A stretch of 64,000 bases of DNA from Bernardetia sp. (GCA_020630575.1 JAHDBD010000007.1:62001-126000), one strand, 5' to 3'. Counted from the first letter of the stretch, positions 27,627 to 36,661 are shown. The notes: generated by a model from the letters alone, not told the origin. Translations and numbers: made by a program.

Positions 27627-27664
27627 TAAAAGAGGTTGTCCGAAAAGGTCAACCTCTTTTTTTG
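27627..27664 (+). terminator. Hairpin terminator of the susCD unit
   Basis: AAAGAGGTTG and CAACCTCTTT form a 10-bp stem, continued past one T-T mismatch by a CC/GG pair around a small A-rich loop, then a run of seven T. Confidence 0.85.
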
Positions 27665-27731
27665 AGGTAAAGTTATTATCAAGCTATGCTGGAAAGTCAA
27701 AATTCAAATACAATAATATTTTTTAAATAAA

Positions 27732-27762
27732 TTTGCAAATTCAAAAATAAATTGTAATTTTG
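27732..27762 (+). promoter_or_regulatory. tRNA-Trp promoter
   Basis: TTTG at 27732-27735, a 19-nt spacer and an exact TAATTTTG at 27755-27762 make the best-formed promoter in the window. The start would fall about 20 nt before the tRNA. Confidence 0.75.
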
Positions 27763-27789
27763 CACTTCATTAAAGGCAACTAATAATAT

Positions 27790-27862
<73 letters not shown>

Positions 27863-27923
27863 CAAATAATATGTAATTTGATTTAGTATAAATTGATTGA
27901 TTTTTTCTAAATATTTACAATAT

Positions 27924-27980
27924 AGTGAGTTTGATAGCACGTTTTTAATGAACGTAAAATCTATCAAACTCACTTTTTTT
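27924..27980 (+). terminator. Strong terminator between tRNA-Trp and secE
   Basis: AGTGAGTTTGATAG (27924-27937) pairs perfectly with CTATCAAACTCACT (27961-27974), with an inner ACGTT/AACGT stem, then a run of seven T. It probably separates tRNA-Trp from secE. Confidence 0.85.
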
Positions 27981-28062
27981 AGAGTTTTTTTTGCTCTAAT
28001 AGAATTTATTCTAAGAAAAAAGTCTAAAGACTAACTTACCGATAAGACAAATTAAATTCAGT

Positions 28063-28257
28063 ATGAAAAAAGTAATCGAATTTTTGCAAGAATCTCGTGA
28101 TGAGATGACCGAACATGTAACTTGGTCTTCATTCAAAAGTCTTCAACAGACTTCTGTAGTTGTGCTTGTTGCATCACTTATCTTTGCACTTATCGTTTTT
28201 GCAATGGATCAAGCCTTCCAATTTGGTTTAGGTGAGATTTATAACTCATTCCAATAA
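28063..28257 (+). CDS. secE: Preprotein translocase subunit SecE
   Basis: SecE clamps SecY in the SecYEG channel. This is the short single-span form common in Bacteroidota: 64 residues, with an amphipathic N-terminal helix (MKKVIEFLQESRDEMTEHVTWSS, holding the conserved E..x.VxWPs-like VTWSS) and one membrane span VVVLVASLIFALIVFAMD near residues 32-49. It is followed by nusG at 56 bp, as usual. I see no clear TAnnTTTG box in the 80 bp between the preceding terminator and the start, so the promoter is uncertain. Confidence 0.95.
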   Translation: MKKVIEFLQESRDEMTEHVTWSSFKSLQQTSVVVLVASLIFALIVFAMDQAFQFGLGEIYNSFQ

Positions 28258-28313
28258 AAAGGAATTACACTTCAAAAAATTACCAACAATTTACAACTCA
28301 CTCCTAAAAAATT

Positions 28314-28895
28314 ATGGGCGAACTCAAATGGTACATTTTGCGTGTTGTTTCTGGAAAAGAACGCAGCGTGAAAGAATATCTTGAAAAAGATATAGTTATC
28401 AATAATCTACAAGAATATTTTGGTCAAATCATTAATCCTACTGAAAAAGTATTCCAAATTCGTAAAGCGAAAGATGGAAAAACAAAAAAAGTAGCGGTTG
28501 AACGTAATTACTTACCTGGTTATGTCCTTGTACACGTAGATTTAGACTCGCCAAATAGTGGAGAACTTATTCACCAATTGATCAATCTTCCTAGTGTTAT
28601 TGGTTTTTTAAGAGTAGATGGACAACCTCTAACCGATAAACCTCTTCCAATGAGAGATTCGGAAGTAGCTCGCATCTTAGGAAAAGTAGAAGCTGCAGAC
28701 CAAGATGAAGTAAAAGATGATACTCAGTTTATGGTAGGGGAATCTATTAAAGTAATGGAAGGTCCTTTTGCTGGTTTTAATGGAACTATTGAGGAACATC
28801 AAGAAGAAAAGAAAAAACTGAGTGTAATTGTTAAGATTTTTGGAAGAAGTACGCCAGTAGAACTAAACTATTCTCAAGTACAAAAAGAAGAATAA
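28314..28895 (+). CDS. nusG: Transcription termination/antitermination factor NusG
   Basis: NusG binds RNA polymerase through its N-terminal domain and couples it to Rho or ribosomal S10 through its KOW domain. The 193-residue product is typical for the phylum. WYILRVVSGKERSVKEYLEKD begins the NGN domain, YLPGYVLVHVD is the conserved core near residue 65, and VGESIKVMEGPFAGFNGTIEEH is the KOW motif near residue 140. A short inserted stretch with RKAKDGKTKKVAVE is typical of Bacteroidota members. It stands between secE and rplK; a 308-bp gap separates it from rplK. Confidence 0.97.
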   Translation: MGELKWYILRVVSGKERSVKEYLEKDIVINNLQEYFGQIINPTEKVFQIRKAKDGKTKKVAVERNYLPGYVLVHVDLDSPNSGELIHQLINLPSVIGFLRVDGQPLTDKPLPMRDSEVARILGKVEAADQDEVKDDTQFMVGESIKVMEGPFAGFNGTIEEHQEEKKKLSVIVKIFGRSTPVELNYSQVQKEE

Positions 28896-29203
28896 TTTTG
28901 TAAAATAAAGGAAAAAATCATTTTGAATAAATGGAAAGTAATTATTCAAAATTCTTAAAAATATAAATCTATAAACTAAGAGCTACAACTTGCTTATAGA
29001 TTTGTCTCCAAAAAATTTAGTAGTTAAAATTATAGTTTTTAGATATGAAGCTTCCACGATTATCTCCCAAACTTTTAACAAACTAAATTATCAGTATTGT
29101 AGCATTTGTTAGTAATCTGTAAAGTAGTTACTTGAAGTTATTTAAGAGGACTAGTTTATTCTAAATAATTCAATAATTACATCACAACAACCGTTTCACA
29201 ATC
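28896..29203 (+). other. Long nusG-rplK gap with a hairpin
   Basis: This 308-bp stretch has no convincing ORF. It holds a 10-bp stem, AAATCTATAA (28965-28974) with TTATAGATTT (28994-29003), around a 19-nt loop. The gap is unusually long for this gene order and may contain the rplK promoter or an L1-type leader; no exact TAnnTTTG box was found. The stem lacks a following T-run, so it is not a clear terminator. Confidence 0.4.
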
Positions 29204-29653
29204 ATGGCAAAGGAAATAAGTGCTAAACTTAAAGTCATAGTAAAAGGTGGTCAAGCTAATCCTGCTCCTCCAGTAGGTCCTGCTCTTGGTGCAAAAGGTG
29301 TCAATATTATGGAATTTTGTAAGCGTTTCAATGCGCTGACTCAAGACCGTATGGGACAGACTTTGCCAGTAGAGATTACAGTTTTTGGCGATCGTTCTTT
29401 TGACTTTATCATCAAAACTCCTCCTGCTGCGGCTCTCTTAATTGAGGCTTCAAAAGTGAAAAAAGGATCAGGCGTTCCAAATCGTGAAAAAGTAGGTAAA
29501 GTAACTTGGGATCAAATCCAGACTATTGCCGAAACGAAAATGCCAGACTTAAATGCCTTTACTGTACATTCTGCTATGAAAATGGTAGCTGGTACGGCTA
29601 GAAGTATGGGTCTGAACGTTACTGGAAAAGCTCCTTGGGAAACTGCTGAATAA
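29204..29653 (+). CDS. rplK: Ribosomal protein L11
   Basis: L11 forms the stalk base with L10 and is needed for factor binding and the RelA response. The 149 residues hold the two usual domains: the N-terminal [31 protein letters not shown] type motif (here [20 protein letters not shown] near residue 10), the Pro-rich linker TPPAAALL, and the rRNA-binding C-terminal domain ending in [12 protein letters not shown]. Length is normal. It leads the rplKA part of the cluster. Confidence 0.98.
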   Translation: MAKEISAKLKVIVKGGQANPAPPVGPALGAKGVNIMEFCKRFNALTQDRMGQTLPVEITVFGDRSFDFIIKTPPAAALLIEASKVKKGSGVPNREKVGKVTWDQIQTIAETKMPDLNAFTVHSAMKMVAGTARSMGLNVTGKAPWETAE

Positions 29654-29755
29654 TTAAAATTTTAATTACAAGGTAGTAGAGGAAAAGAATATTTTTATTC
29701 ACAAAATTAAACGTAGGAGATTAATTAAATTTGATCGTTTGACTACAATAATGTT

Positions 29756-30454
29756 ATGGCAAAATTAACTAAAAAACGTAAGGAAGCTCTTGCAAAATAC
29801 GATGCACAAGCAGAGTATGTCTTAGACAAAGCAACTGAATTAGTAAAGGAAATTAACCTTGCTAAATTTGATGCTTCTGTTGATATTGATGTACGTCTAG
29901 GTGTAGATCCACGTAAAGCAGACCAAATGGTTCGTGGTGTGGTTACTCTTCCTCACGGAACAGGTAAGCAGGTACGTGTACTTGCTCTTGTTACTCCAGA
30001 CAAAGAAGCCGAAGCCAAAGAAGCAGGTGCTGATATGGTAGGTTTAGACGATTATATCGCTAAAATTGAAGGTGGCTGGACAGATATGGATGTTATTATT
30101 ACAATGCCAACTGTAATGGCGAAAGTCGGTCGTTTGGGTAGAGTTTTAGGACCTCGTGGTCTTATGCCAAACCCGAAAGCTGGTACTGTTACAATGGACG
30201 TAGCTAAAGCTGTTACGGACGTAAAGGCTGGTAAAATTGACTTCCGTGTTGATAAAACGGGTATTATTCATGCAAGTATTGGTAAATCTTCTTTTACAGC
30301 ACAACAGCTTAAAGAAAATGCAAGTGAATTACTCACTACGCTTATTCGTTTGAAGCCTGCAACTGCAAAAGGTACTTATATGAAAAGTGTCCACCTTTCG
30401 ACAACAATGAGTCCATCTGTAAAGATTGACAAATCGTCTATCAAAGGTCTATAA
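29756..30454 (+). CDS. rplA: Ribosomal protein L1
   Basis: L1 forms the mobile stalk near the E site and represses its own mRNA. The 232 residues show the domain I core, [21 protein letters not shown], and the inserted domain II with [15 protein letters not shown], then the signature [22 protein letters not shown] near residue 122. It is 102 bp after rplK and 29 bp before rplJ, so transcription through all three is likely. Confidence 0.98.
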   Translation: MAKLTKKRKEALAKYDAQAEYVLDKATELVKEINLAKFDASVDIDVRLGVDPRKADQMVRGVVTLPHGTGKQVRVLALVTPDKEAEAKEAGADMVGLDDYIAKIEGGWTDMDVIITMPTVMAKVGRLGRVLGPRGLMPNPKAGTVTMDVAKAVTDVKAGKIDFRVDKTGIIHASIGKSSFTAQQLKENASELLTTLIRLKPATAKGTYMKSVHLSTTMSPSVKIDKSSIKGL

Positions 30455-30483
30455 TTTATTCCACCACAAAACTCAATAATACT

Positions 30484-31020
30484 ATGAATCGTGATCAAAA
30501 AACACAAGTAGTTAAGGATTTGGTGGAGAAGTTTTCTAATTCAGCGAATTTCTATGTAACTGATTCTTCTGGAATGAGTGTTGCTCAAACAAATGCACTT
30601 CGCCGTGCTTGTTTTGAGAAAGGCATAGAATACCGTGTAGCTAAAAATACACTTATTCGTAAAGCATTAGAGCAAATTGAAGGAGACTTCGAACCATTAG
30701 TAGAAAAAGGAGCTTTAAGAGGCTTCTCTGCTATTATGTTCTCTCCTGAAACTGCAAAACTTCCAGCGCAAATCATTAAAGATTTCCGTAAAAAGAACAA
30801 ATCAGAAAAACCTAAATTTAAAGCTGCATCAGTAGAAACAGCACTTTTCATTGGCGAGAATCAACTCGACATGCTTAGTGAAATCAAATCTAAAGATGAA
30901 GTATTGGGTGATGTTATTATGCTTCTTCAATCTCCTGCTCGTCGTCTTACTTCTGCTATTATTAGTGGTGGTGGTCGTGTGGCAGCAATGGTTAAAGGAA
31001 TTGCTGAAAAAGGCGAGTAA
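30484..31020 (+). CDS. rplJ: Ribosomal protein L10
   Basis: L10 anchors the L7/L12 dimers to the ribosome. The 178 residues begin with the conserved MNRDQKTQVVKDLVEKFSN, followed by FYVTDSSGMSVAQTNALRRAC and YRVAKNTLIRKAL. The C-terminal helix (GGRVAAMVKGIAEKGE), where L12 dimers bind, is short and ends immediately, so few dimers would fit. The start is only 29 bp past rplA, which leaves no room for the classical L10 leader, whereas the gap after rplJ is long and structured. Confidence 0.97.
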   Translation: MNRDQKTQVVKDLVEKFSNSANFYVTDSSGMSVAQTNALRRACFEKGIEYRVAKNTLIRKALEQIEGDFEPLVEKGALRGFSAIMFSPETAKLPAQIIKDFRKKNKSEKPKFKAASVETALFIGENQLDMLSEIKSKDEVLGDVIMLLQSPARRLTSAIISGGGRVAAMVKGIAEKGE

Positions 31021-31331
31021 TAACTATCTATTTGTAGAATTTTTATAATGAAATCTCTATAAAAAGACAATTATTCAGACAATTACAAGAATAATCAAAG
31101 TAAGTAGTTGTATAAATTATTTTTTATACAAAATGGCAACTAAGGAAGAAACTACTTAATTACTCTGATTATTTAATTCAAAATACTGCTTCCAAGTTGT
31201 ATTTCTTTTTTAACCGAATAAATCAAGTTAGAATTTTATTCAAACACATTTATTCAACCTTTTTATATACAGTAAGTCTTTATTTTTAAAAGACTTATTT
31301 ATTTACGAACCTCAATTAAATAGATACTATA
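31021..31331 (+). other. Structured rplJ-rplL intergenic region with a mini-ORF
   Basis: The 311-bp gap folds well. First comes a stem TTTTTATA (31040-31047) with TATAAAAA (31058-31065). Next is a nested element at 31089-31174: ATAATCA (31091) pairs with TGATTAT (31166), TAAGTAGTT (31101-31109) with AACTACTTA (31150-31158), and GTATAAA (31110-31116) with TTTATAC (31123-31129). An ATG at 31133 inside the loop region opens an 8-codon ORF reading MATKEETT, ending at 31159. No T-run follows the structure. It could be an attenuator, an RNase processing site or a protein-binding leader for rplL. Confidence 0.55.
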
Positions 31332-31706
31332 ATGGCAGATTTGAAAGCAATCGCAGAACAACTTGTTGGTCTTACAGTAAAAGAAGCTAACGAGCTTGCA
31401 GACATTTTGAAAGACGAGTATGGTATAGAGCCTGCTGGTGGTGGTGCTGTAATGATGGCAGGTCCTGCTGGTGCTGCTGAAGAAGCAGAAGAAAAAACTG
31501 AATTTGACGTAATTTTGAAAGCTGCTGGTGGATCTAAATTAGCAGTAGTAAAATTAGTTCGTGAACTTACAGGTCTTGGCTTGAAAGAAGCGAAAGAATT
31601 AGTTGATACTGCTCCTAAAGCAGTTAAAGAAGGCGCATCTAAAGCTGAAGCTGATGATATGTCTAAAAGACTTCAAGAAGCTGGTGCTGAAGTAGAAGTT
31701 AAGTAA
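31332..31706 (+). CDS. rplL: Ribosomal protein L7/L12
   Basis: L7/L12 forms the flexible stalk that recruits translation factors. The 124 residues have the dimerising N-terminal helices ([20 protein letters not shown]), an Ala/Gly-rich hinge ([17 protein letters not shown]) and the globular C-terminal domain with [20 protein letters not shown] and [20 protein letters not shown]. Normal length. A strong terminator follows, and rpoB, the usual next gene, is not present. Confidence 0.98.
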   Translation: MADLKAIAEQLVGLTVKEANELADILKDEYGIEPAGGGAVMMAGPAGAAEEAEEKTEFDVILKAAGGSKLAVVKLVRELTGLGLKEAKELVDTAPKAVKEGASKAEADDMSKRLQEAGAEVEVK

Positions 31707-31756
31707 TCTAACTTTACAAACTTTAGCTTAACAATATAGCTTTTTGTTTCTAACTA

Positions 31757-31799
31757 AAAACCTAAGAATTCTATTTATTAGAAATTCTTAGGTTTTTTT
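31757..31799 (+). terminator. Terminator after rplL
   Basis: AAAAACCTAAGAATT pairs with AATTCTTAGGTTTTT around a short T-rich loop, followed by further T. Its CCTAAG/CTTAGG part resembles the ACCCTAAG hairpin family, as a variant with one C fewer. Confidence 0.85.
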
Positions 31800-31898
31800 G
31801 TGGAAAAAATCATTTACAGAATGATACACAATAGAAAAAAGAGTATTTTTGAGCTTTCTAAAGAATTAAACAAAAAATTAAAACTGTGAACTCCAATA

Positions 31899-32621
31899 AT
31901 GAAATACTTTGAATCGAAACACACTTGGCTGCTTTATATATTGGCTTTTTTCATAGTCTTAAATTTGTATGCCAATTATAAATATGATTTTGTATTAGAA
32001 TTAGCGTCTAAACCACTTCTTATTCCTATTTTAGGAGTTTATTTTTATCTCAATACTAAAGAAGTAAATAAATCCTTTAAGAAAAGCCTTATCAATTTTA
32101 TTATGATAGCACTTTTTTTGGCTTGGTTAGGTGATGTTCTGTTGCTCTTTCAATCCTACAATCCATTATTTTTCATGCTTGGCTTGGGCAGTTTTTTGGT
32201 TTCTCATATCTTGTATATTCTTACTTTCAAAAAATCATTGCAGAATAAAGAATTAGGTGCAACCAAAACATTACTTATTCGTGCTATTCCTTTTGTTGGA
32301 ACAGCTGTTTTGATGCTTACATTTTTATACAAGTGGTTAGATACTGTTATGTTGGTGGCTGTTCCTCTATATGTTTTAGTTATTGTAACGATGGCCTTTA
32401 TGGCAATGGAACGTACAGGAAAGGTTCTGAAAGCAAGTGCTGAATATGTTTTTTTCGGTGCATTTTTATTTATGGTTTCAGATTCGTTACTTGCAATAGA
32501 TATTTTTGTCAAAAACTTTACTATTCCTTATGCACCTGTTTTTGTAATGTTTACTTATGTGACAGCACAAACATTGATTGTTTATGGAATGATGATTCAG
32601 ATAAAATCTAGTTTAAATTAA
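31899..32621 (+). CDS. YhhN-family membrane protein (lysoplasmalogenase-like)
   Basis: A 240-residue protein with about eight hydrophobic spans. YhhN/TMEM86 features are visible: KPLLIPILGVYFYL near residue 38, WLGDVLLLF near 79 with the conserved Asp, and SHILYILTF with the conserved His and Tyr near 107, then a second Asp in FLMVSDSLLAID near 195. These Asp and His residues form the proposed catalytic site of lysoplasmalogenase, which cleaves the vinyl ether of lysoplasmalogens. Whether this organism makes plasmalogens is not shown here. It lies between the rplL terminator and fabI, read in the same direction. Confidence 0.85.
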   Translation: MKYFESKHTWLLYILAFFIVLNLYANYKYDFVLELASKPLLIPILGVYFYLNTKEVNKSFKKSLINFIMIALFLAWLGDVLLLFQSYNPLFFMLGLGSFLVSHILYILTFKKSLQNKELGATKTLLIRAIPFVGTAVLMLTFLYKWLDTVMLVAVPLYVLVIVTMAFMAMERTGKVLKASAEYVFFGAFLFMVSDSLLAIDIFVKNFTIPYAPVFVMFTYVTAQTLIVYGMMIQIKSSLN

Positions 32622-32699
32622 TTCAATATATAATTATCCGTTGTTGAGCTGTAAAACATCAACAAGGATTCTAACTTAGCAAACACAATTAAGAAACTT

Positions 32700-33512
32700 A
32701 TGTATAATTTACTCAAAGGAAAAGTAGGTATTATTTCAGGAGCTTTAGACGAAAATTCTATTGCATGGAAAATTGCAGAAACAGCACATGCAGAAGGCGC
32801 AAAGTTTGTCTTAACCAATGCTCCTGTTGCTCTTAGAATGGGAACAATTCAAGAACTAGCTGATAAATGTAATACAATTGTTATTCCTGCTGATGCTACT
32901 TCGATAGAAGACTGGGAAAACTTATATGAAAAAGCAACTGAACACTTAGGGGGAAAACTTGATTTTGCATTACATTCTATCGGAATGAGTCCAAATATTC
33001 GTAAGAAAAAAGACTACAACGACTTAAACCATGCTTGGACATTAAAAGCTATTGATATTTCAGCACTTTCTTTTCACAAAATGCTTCAAGTAGCAGAAAA
33101 AATGGATGTTTTGAACGATGAGGCATCGATTGTTGCACTTACTTATATTGCTGCTCAAAGAACTGTGCCACATTATGGGGATATGGCAGAGGCAAAAGCA
33201 GTTTTAGAATCGATTGCTCGTAGCTATGGCTATCGTTTAGGAAAATCCAAAAAAGTACGAGTAAATACAGTCTCACAGTCTCCTACTGCAACAACTGCAG
33301 GGTTAGGTGTTAGTGGACTTGATGTTTTTATGGATTATGCAGATAAGATGTCGCCTTTAGGAAATGCTTCTGCTCAAGAATGTGCTGATTATGTAATTTC
33401 GCTTTTTTCAGATTTTACTAAGAAAGTAACAATGCAAAATCTGTATCACGATGGAGGATTTTCTAATATGTCTATTTCAGAAGAAATAATGGAATCTTTT
33501 GGAAAAAAATAA
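32700..33512 (+). CDS. fabI: Enoyl-[acyl-carrier-protein] reductase (NADH)
   Basis: FabI carries out the last reduction of each fatty-acid elongation cycle and is the target of triclosan and isoniazid-type drugs. The 270 residues match the divergent SDR form: GKVGIISGALDENSIAWKIAE replaces the usual glycine motif, LDFALHSIGMSP is the next conserved block, and the catalytic Tyr and Lys are in HYGDMAEAKAVLESIA, spaced Tyr-x6-Lys near residue 160-167. VRVNTVSQSPTATTAG follows. It is a single gene with its own terminator, 78 bp after the YhhN gene. Confidence 0.93.
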   Translation: MYNLLKGKVGIISGALDENSIAWKIAETAHAEGAKFVLTNAPVALRMGTIQELADKCNTIVIPADATSIEDWENLYEKATEHLGGKLDFALHSIGMSPNIRKKKDYNDLNHAWTLKAIDISALSFHKMLQVAEKMDVLNDEASIVALTYIAAQRTVPHYGDMAEAKAVLESIARSYGYRLGKSKKVRVNTVSQSPTATTAGLGVSGLDVFMDYADKMSPLGNASAQECADYVISLFSDFTKKVTMQNLYHDGGFSNMSISEEIMESFGKK

Positions 33513-33534
33513 TATTCATAGAACTATTTGTATA

Positions 33535-33579
33535 GAAAAAAGGTAATTGAAATTTTTATTGTTTCAATTACCTTTTTTT
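33535..33579. terminator. Strong bidirectional terminator after fabI
   Basis: An A-run plus GGTAATTGAAA pairs with TTTCAATTACC plus a T-run around a 9-nt loop. The A and T tracts on both sides allow it to work in both directions. Confidence 0.85.
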
Positions 33580-33603
33580 CTACTATCTAATTCAAGTTGT
33601 GGA

Positions 33604-33684
33604 GTGTAAGCATTTAAGACTTTCTAGTCTGAATATAAAATAACTGATTTTTAATCCAAAGAGACTGGGAAGTCTTTTATACAC
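33604..33684. other. Nested inverted repeats between fabI and the minus-strand gene
   Basis: GTGTA (33604) pairs with TACAC (33680), AAGACTT (33616) with AAGTCTT (33670), and AGTCT (33626) with AGACT (33662), all nested, with a symmetric internal loop. This would be one long imperfect hairpin just downstream of the gene ending at 33704. It could be a second terminator or a copy of a dispersed element. Confidence 0.45.
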
Positions 33685-33703
33685 ATAAATTATTTACAAA
33701 GGA

Positions 33704-34396
33704 TTAGAAATTCCAAGACATGCTTAAAGTAGGCACAGGAGTTGGATTTAATAAGTTTGTACGGACAGATTTAAAACCTAAATTAGAAGGCATAAAATCA
33801 TTTTTTGCAATTACAGGTTTTGAAAACTTGCGTACATTTTTGTTGTGGTAACGAACTGCCTTTTGAGCAGAGTTATTGCCCCCTCTATAAAACAAATACC
33901 CTACTCCGTAAAGCATAGCTCCGGCTCCTAACGAGATAAGTTTTGTTTTAACAAGATTCCTTCCTTCCCCATCTTCTATTCCCGTTTCACTCGGTAAGAA
34001 AATGGCTAACCCTATTCCAATAGTCCCAAGTGTAATGGAAGAATAACCCATTTTATACATAGTTAAACTATTTTGAAGCTGCTTAGCAGACTCTTCATTA
34101 CCTACATATTTCATAAAGTTGATTGTCTCTTTAAAGGTCATGGCTTTCTTTTGTCTTTTTATATAAAAAAGCCTTTGATTTTTCTCAAAAGAAATTTTCT
34201 GACCTAAAAATAACTCTTCTTCTTTGTCTACTAACTCATATTTTTTACGTGAGATAGTAACGTAGTATTTTTTTGCATTACGCTTTGTAAAATCAATTCC
34301 TTCATAGCGACGCTCTTTGAAATAGTCTTGTGCCTGTGTAGTATTTGCCATAAAAAATAAAATAGCAAACACACTAAAAATAAATATATTTTTCAT
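33704..34396 (-). CDS. Exported hypothetical protein with two membrane-like segments
   Basis: I do not recognise a family. The 230 residues start with a signal peptide (MKNIFIFSVFAILFFMANTTQAQ). A basic, Tyr-rich N-terminal half follows, then two hydrophobic Gly-rich stretches, SITLGTIGIGLAIFL and LISLGAGAMLYGVGYLFY, near residues 118-170, separated by the acidic ETGIEDGEG. The C-terminal tail ends VPTLSMSWNF, with an aromatic last residue as in outer membrane proteins. It lies 33 bp downstream of the M48 protease gene on the same strand, so the two are probably co-transcribed and may act together at the envelope. Confidence 0.75.
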   Translation of the reverse strand: MKNIFIFSVFAILFFMANTTQAQDYFKERRYEGIDFTKRNAKKYYVTISRKKYELVDKEEELFLGQKISFEKNQRLFYIKRQKKAMTFKETINFMKYVGNEESAKQLQNSLTMYKMGYSSITLGTIGIGLAIFLPSETGIEDGEGRNLVKTKLISLGAGAMLYGVGYLFYRGGNNSAQKAVRYHNKNVRKFSKPVIAKNDFMPSNLGFKSVRTNLLNPTPVPTLSMSWNF

Positions 34397-34429
34397 AAAA
34401 TGTTTTTTTAAGAAATAGGTTTAAAGTAA

Positions 34430-36661
34430 TTATCTTTTTTTACGTTTGATTTGGAAAAGGTGTGAACGAGTAATGTCAGATAAGTTTTTCTTCTTGATAG
34501 AAGTATTAGACCTACTTCCTTGAATCATTTTCACTTCTCCTGTATTGATGTCGTGCATAAGCGTAATATAAATAGATTCGTGTCTAGTAGCTTGACGATA
34601 AACCACATAAGGAAGAACAGGAAGGAAAAAAACAGACATAAATACTGGCGCAGTTCTGAATTTCACTTTTGCATCTATCACAGCCATTCTAGTAAGATAA
34701 GGAGTGTCATATTTCTTTGATAAATCCTGTAAAGCATCGTAGTTACTCGCAATCATGTCTACATTTGATTCTCCCATTTCTTTATACCATGAGTTGATGA
34801 TAGCCAAATCATTGAATTTTTCAGCGTCATTTTCTCCAAAAGCACTTGGGTTTAAAGAAACTATATCTAGTTTTAGATTTTCACTATTCTGCTCTAATTC
34901 TTGATTAAATACATTTTGCATACTGTCAGTAGTAAAAATATCTAATGGTTGTTTTTTACGAGTATCTAAACGGACATAAAATGGATTTACCATAATAATT
35001 TTATTAATTCCGAGTGCATAACCTTGAGTAAGATTATCACTCAATCGTTTGGCTTCCACATCAGACATTCCCTCTTCTCTTCTATTTTCATTTTTTTGAT
35101 GCTCCAAATAAAGTCTGTCTCCTTGTTTGCGTAGCTCTTCAAATTCTGCATGAGCTTGAACTTTTTGCCAAGCAGGGTACATCAAATCTTCTGTATAATT
35201 GATTTGATTTTTCTTTTTGCCTACTGTTTTTCCTTTACTAAAATCATCATAATGTAATTTCATATCCATCAAAAGGCTAGGAATTGCATTTTTGAGATAA
35301 GCCTCACTAGGATATTTATCAAGCATTTCAAAACAATGCGCCAAAGCCAAAACAGTAAGCTGATAATCATCTAATTCTTCTAAAGCAAAATACCAATTTC
35401 TACCATTCCAATCCATTCGGCTATAGAGTTGATCTAAATAAATACGAGCTTTGGCATTATCATATTTTGCAATACCATATAGTGCCTTTGTAAGCGACAT
35501 CTGGACATATTTACTATCTCCATATTGTTCTTGAAGTAATAAAGTATGATAGAGCGCATCTATGTATTTTGCATCAGAAAGATATAATTGACAAAGCTCA
35601 AAACGAGCTATTTTTTGTACAAGTTCAAATTTTTCTTTAGAAATCACGTATTCTTTTCCTCCATTTGTAGCTCCACTTTCGTTCATTCTTTTCATTGCTA
35701 ACTCCTGTCTTTCGGCTGCGCTTGGGTGCGTACTCAATGCTAAAAGTTCTTCTAATTCTGCTGAATCTAATTCTTCACGCTCTACAATATGCACTGTATC
35801 CATATAATAAGTGCTATCAGGAAGCTGAATGTAAGAATTATTTAAGAATTTACTTTCAAAAACTAATGTATCAAATGGCTGACGAGTGTTTTGAAGCATA
35901 TCAAATGTTTTTGCTGCTGCCAAAAGGTCATATTCAGTATTTTTGAAAAGTTCCCAACCATACGTATCAGCTTCTATTTCGTGTTCTTTTGAATAATTAC
36001 TTTGTACAAGTCTTTTGGCATACAGCTCATCTGATTTGTTATCAAAACGAAAGGCATTTTTCTTTTTCTTGCTATTGACTTCTTTCCCAAAAAGAAATTG
36101 ATTAATACTGTGCTGTTTTACATAATGTGTAATTTCGTGAGCTAAAATATAAGCTAATTGAGCCTCATTTTCAGCACGAGCCACTAAGCCTAAATTAATA
36201 AAAATCGCTCCATCTGGATTTGCAAAAGCATTTGGAACAGGTGATTTTACAATGTAAAAACGAACTTTATTGCGTAACTCTTCATCATCTTTTAATAATT
36301 TAGAAGCAATTTCATTCAAATACTCACTTACCTCATCTCCAAAAAGTACATTTCCACTCCACAATAATTGCTTGAGAGAAAAGCTACTTTGAAGGTTAAA
36401 TTGGTCGATATTTTTAGCTGTTTTTTTATCTATATTTTCTCCAATAGCCTGATTTTTGGCTACATAACGTTCACTTACAGATAGTAGAAAATCTTGAGGA
36501 ACAGTTCCTTTGGATTGTAAGGGTTGATATTCTTCAAAATTTATACTTGCAGAATCATTTTGAGAATAAGAATAGTTGGTAGCTGTTATAAAACAAGCAA
36601 GCAAAATGCCTACAAATACTATTTTATCAAAATAATATTTGCAGAAAGTAGAGTAACTCAT
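34430..36661 (-). CDS. M48-family metallopeptidase
   Basis: A 743-residue zinc metalloprotease. After a signal-like start (VFVGILLACFITATNYSYSQ) the peptidase domain holds the zinc motif in LAYILAHEITHYVKQH near residue 174 and the third ligand in HEIEADTYGWELF near residue 227, the layout of M48 (HtpX/BepA/Oma1 type). The next 450 residues are helical and TPR-like, as in BepA, which works on outer membrane protein assembly. The C-terminal strand-rich region (VMIQGSRSNTS type) is unassigned. It heads a two-gene unit with the exported hypothetical downstream. The start at 36661 carries an extra 16 residues before the hydrophobic core. Confidence 0.88.
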   Translation of the reverse strand: MSYSTFCKYYFDKIVFVGILLACFITATNYSYSQNDSASINFEEYQPLQSKGTVPQDFLLSVSERYVAKNQAIGENIDKKTAKNIDQFNLQSSFSLKQLLWSGNVLFGDEVSEYLNEIASKLLKDDEELRNKVRFYIVKSPVPNAFANPDGAIFINLGLVARAENEAQLAYILAHEITHYVKQHSINQFLFGKEVNSKKKKNAFRFDNKSDELYAKRLVQSNYSKEHEIEADTYGWELFKNTEYDLLAAAKTFDMLQNTRQPFDTLVFESKFLNNSYIQLPDSTYYMDTVHIVEREELDSAELEELLALSTHPSAAERQELAMKRMNESGATNGGKEYVISKEKFELVQKIARFELCQLYLSDAKYIDALYHTLLLQEQYGDSKYVQMSLTKALYGIAKYDNAKARIYLDQLYSRMDWNGRNWYFALEELDDYQLTVLALAHCFEMLDKYPSEAYLKNAIPSLLMDMKLHYDDFSKGKTVGKKKNQINYTEDLMYPAWQKVQAHAEFEELRKQGDRLYLEHQKNENRREEGMSDVEAKRLSDNLTQGYALGINKIIMVNPFYVRLDTRKKQPLDIFTTDSMQNVFNQELEQNSENLKLDIVSLNPSAFGENDAEKFNDLAIINSWYKEMGESNVDMIASNYDALQDLSKKYDTPYLTRMAVIDAKVKFRTAPVFMSVFFLPVLPYVVYRQATRHESIYITLMHDINTGEVKMIQGSRSNTSIKKKNLSDITRSHLFQIKRKKR

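Noticed and set aside
31133-31159. MATKEETT mini-ORF as an independent gene
   Set aside because: Eight codons cannot be supported as a gene; it is recorded only as part of the structured rplJ-rplL gap.
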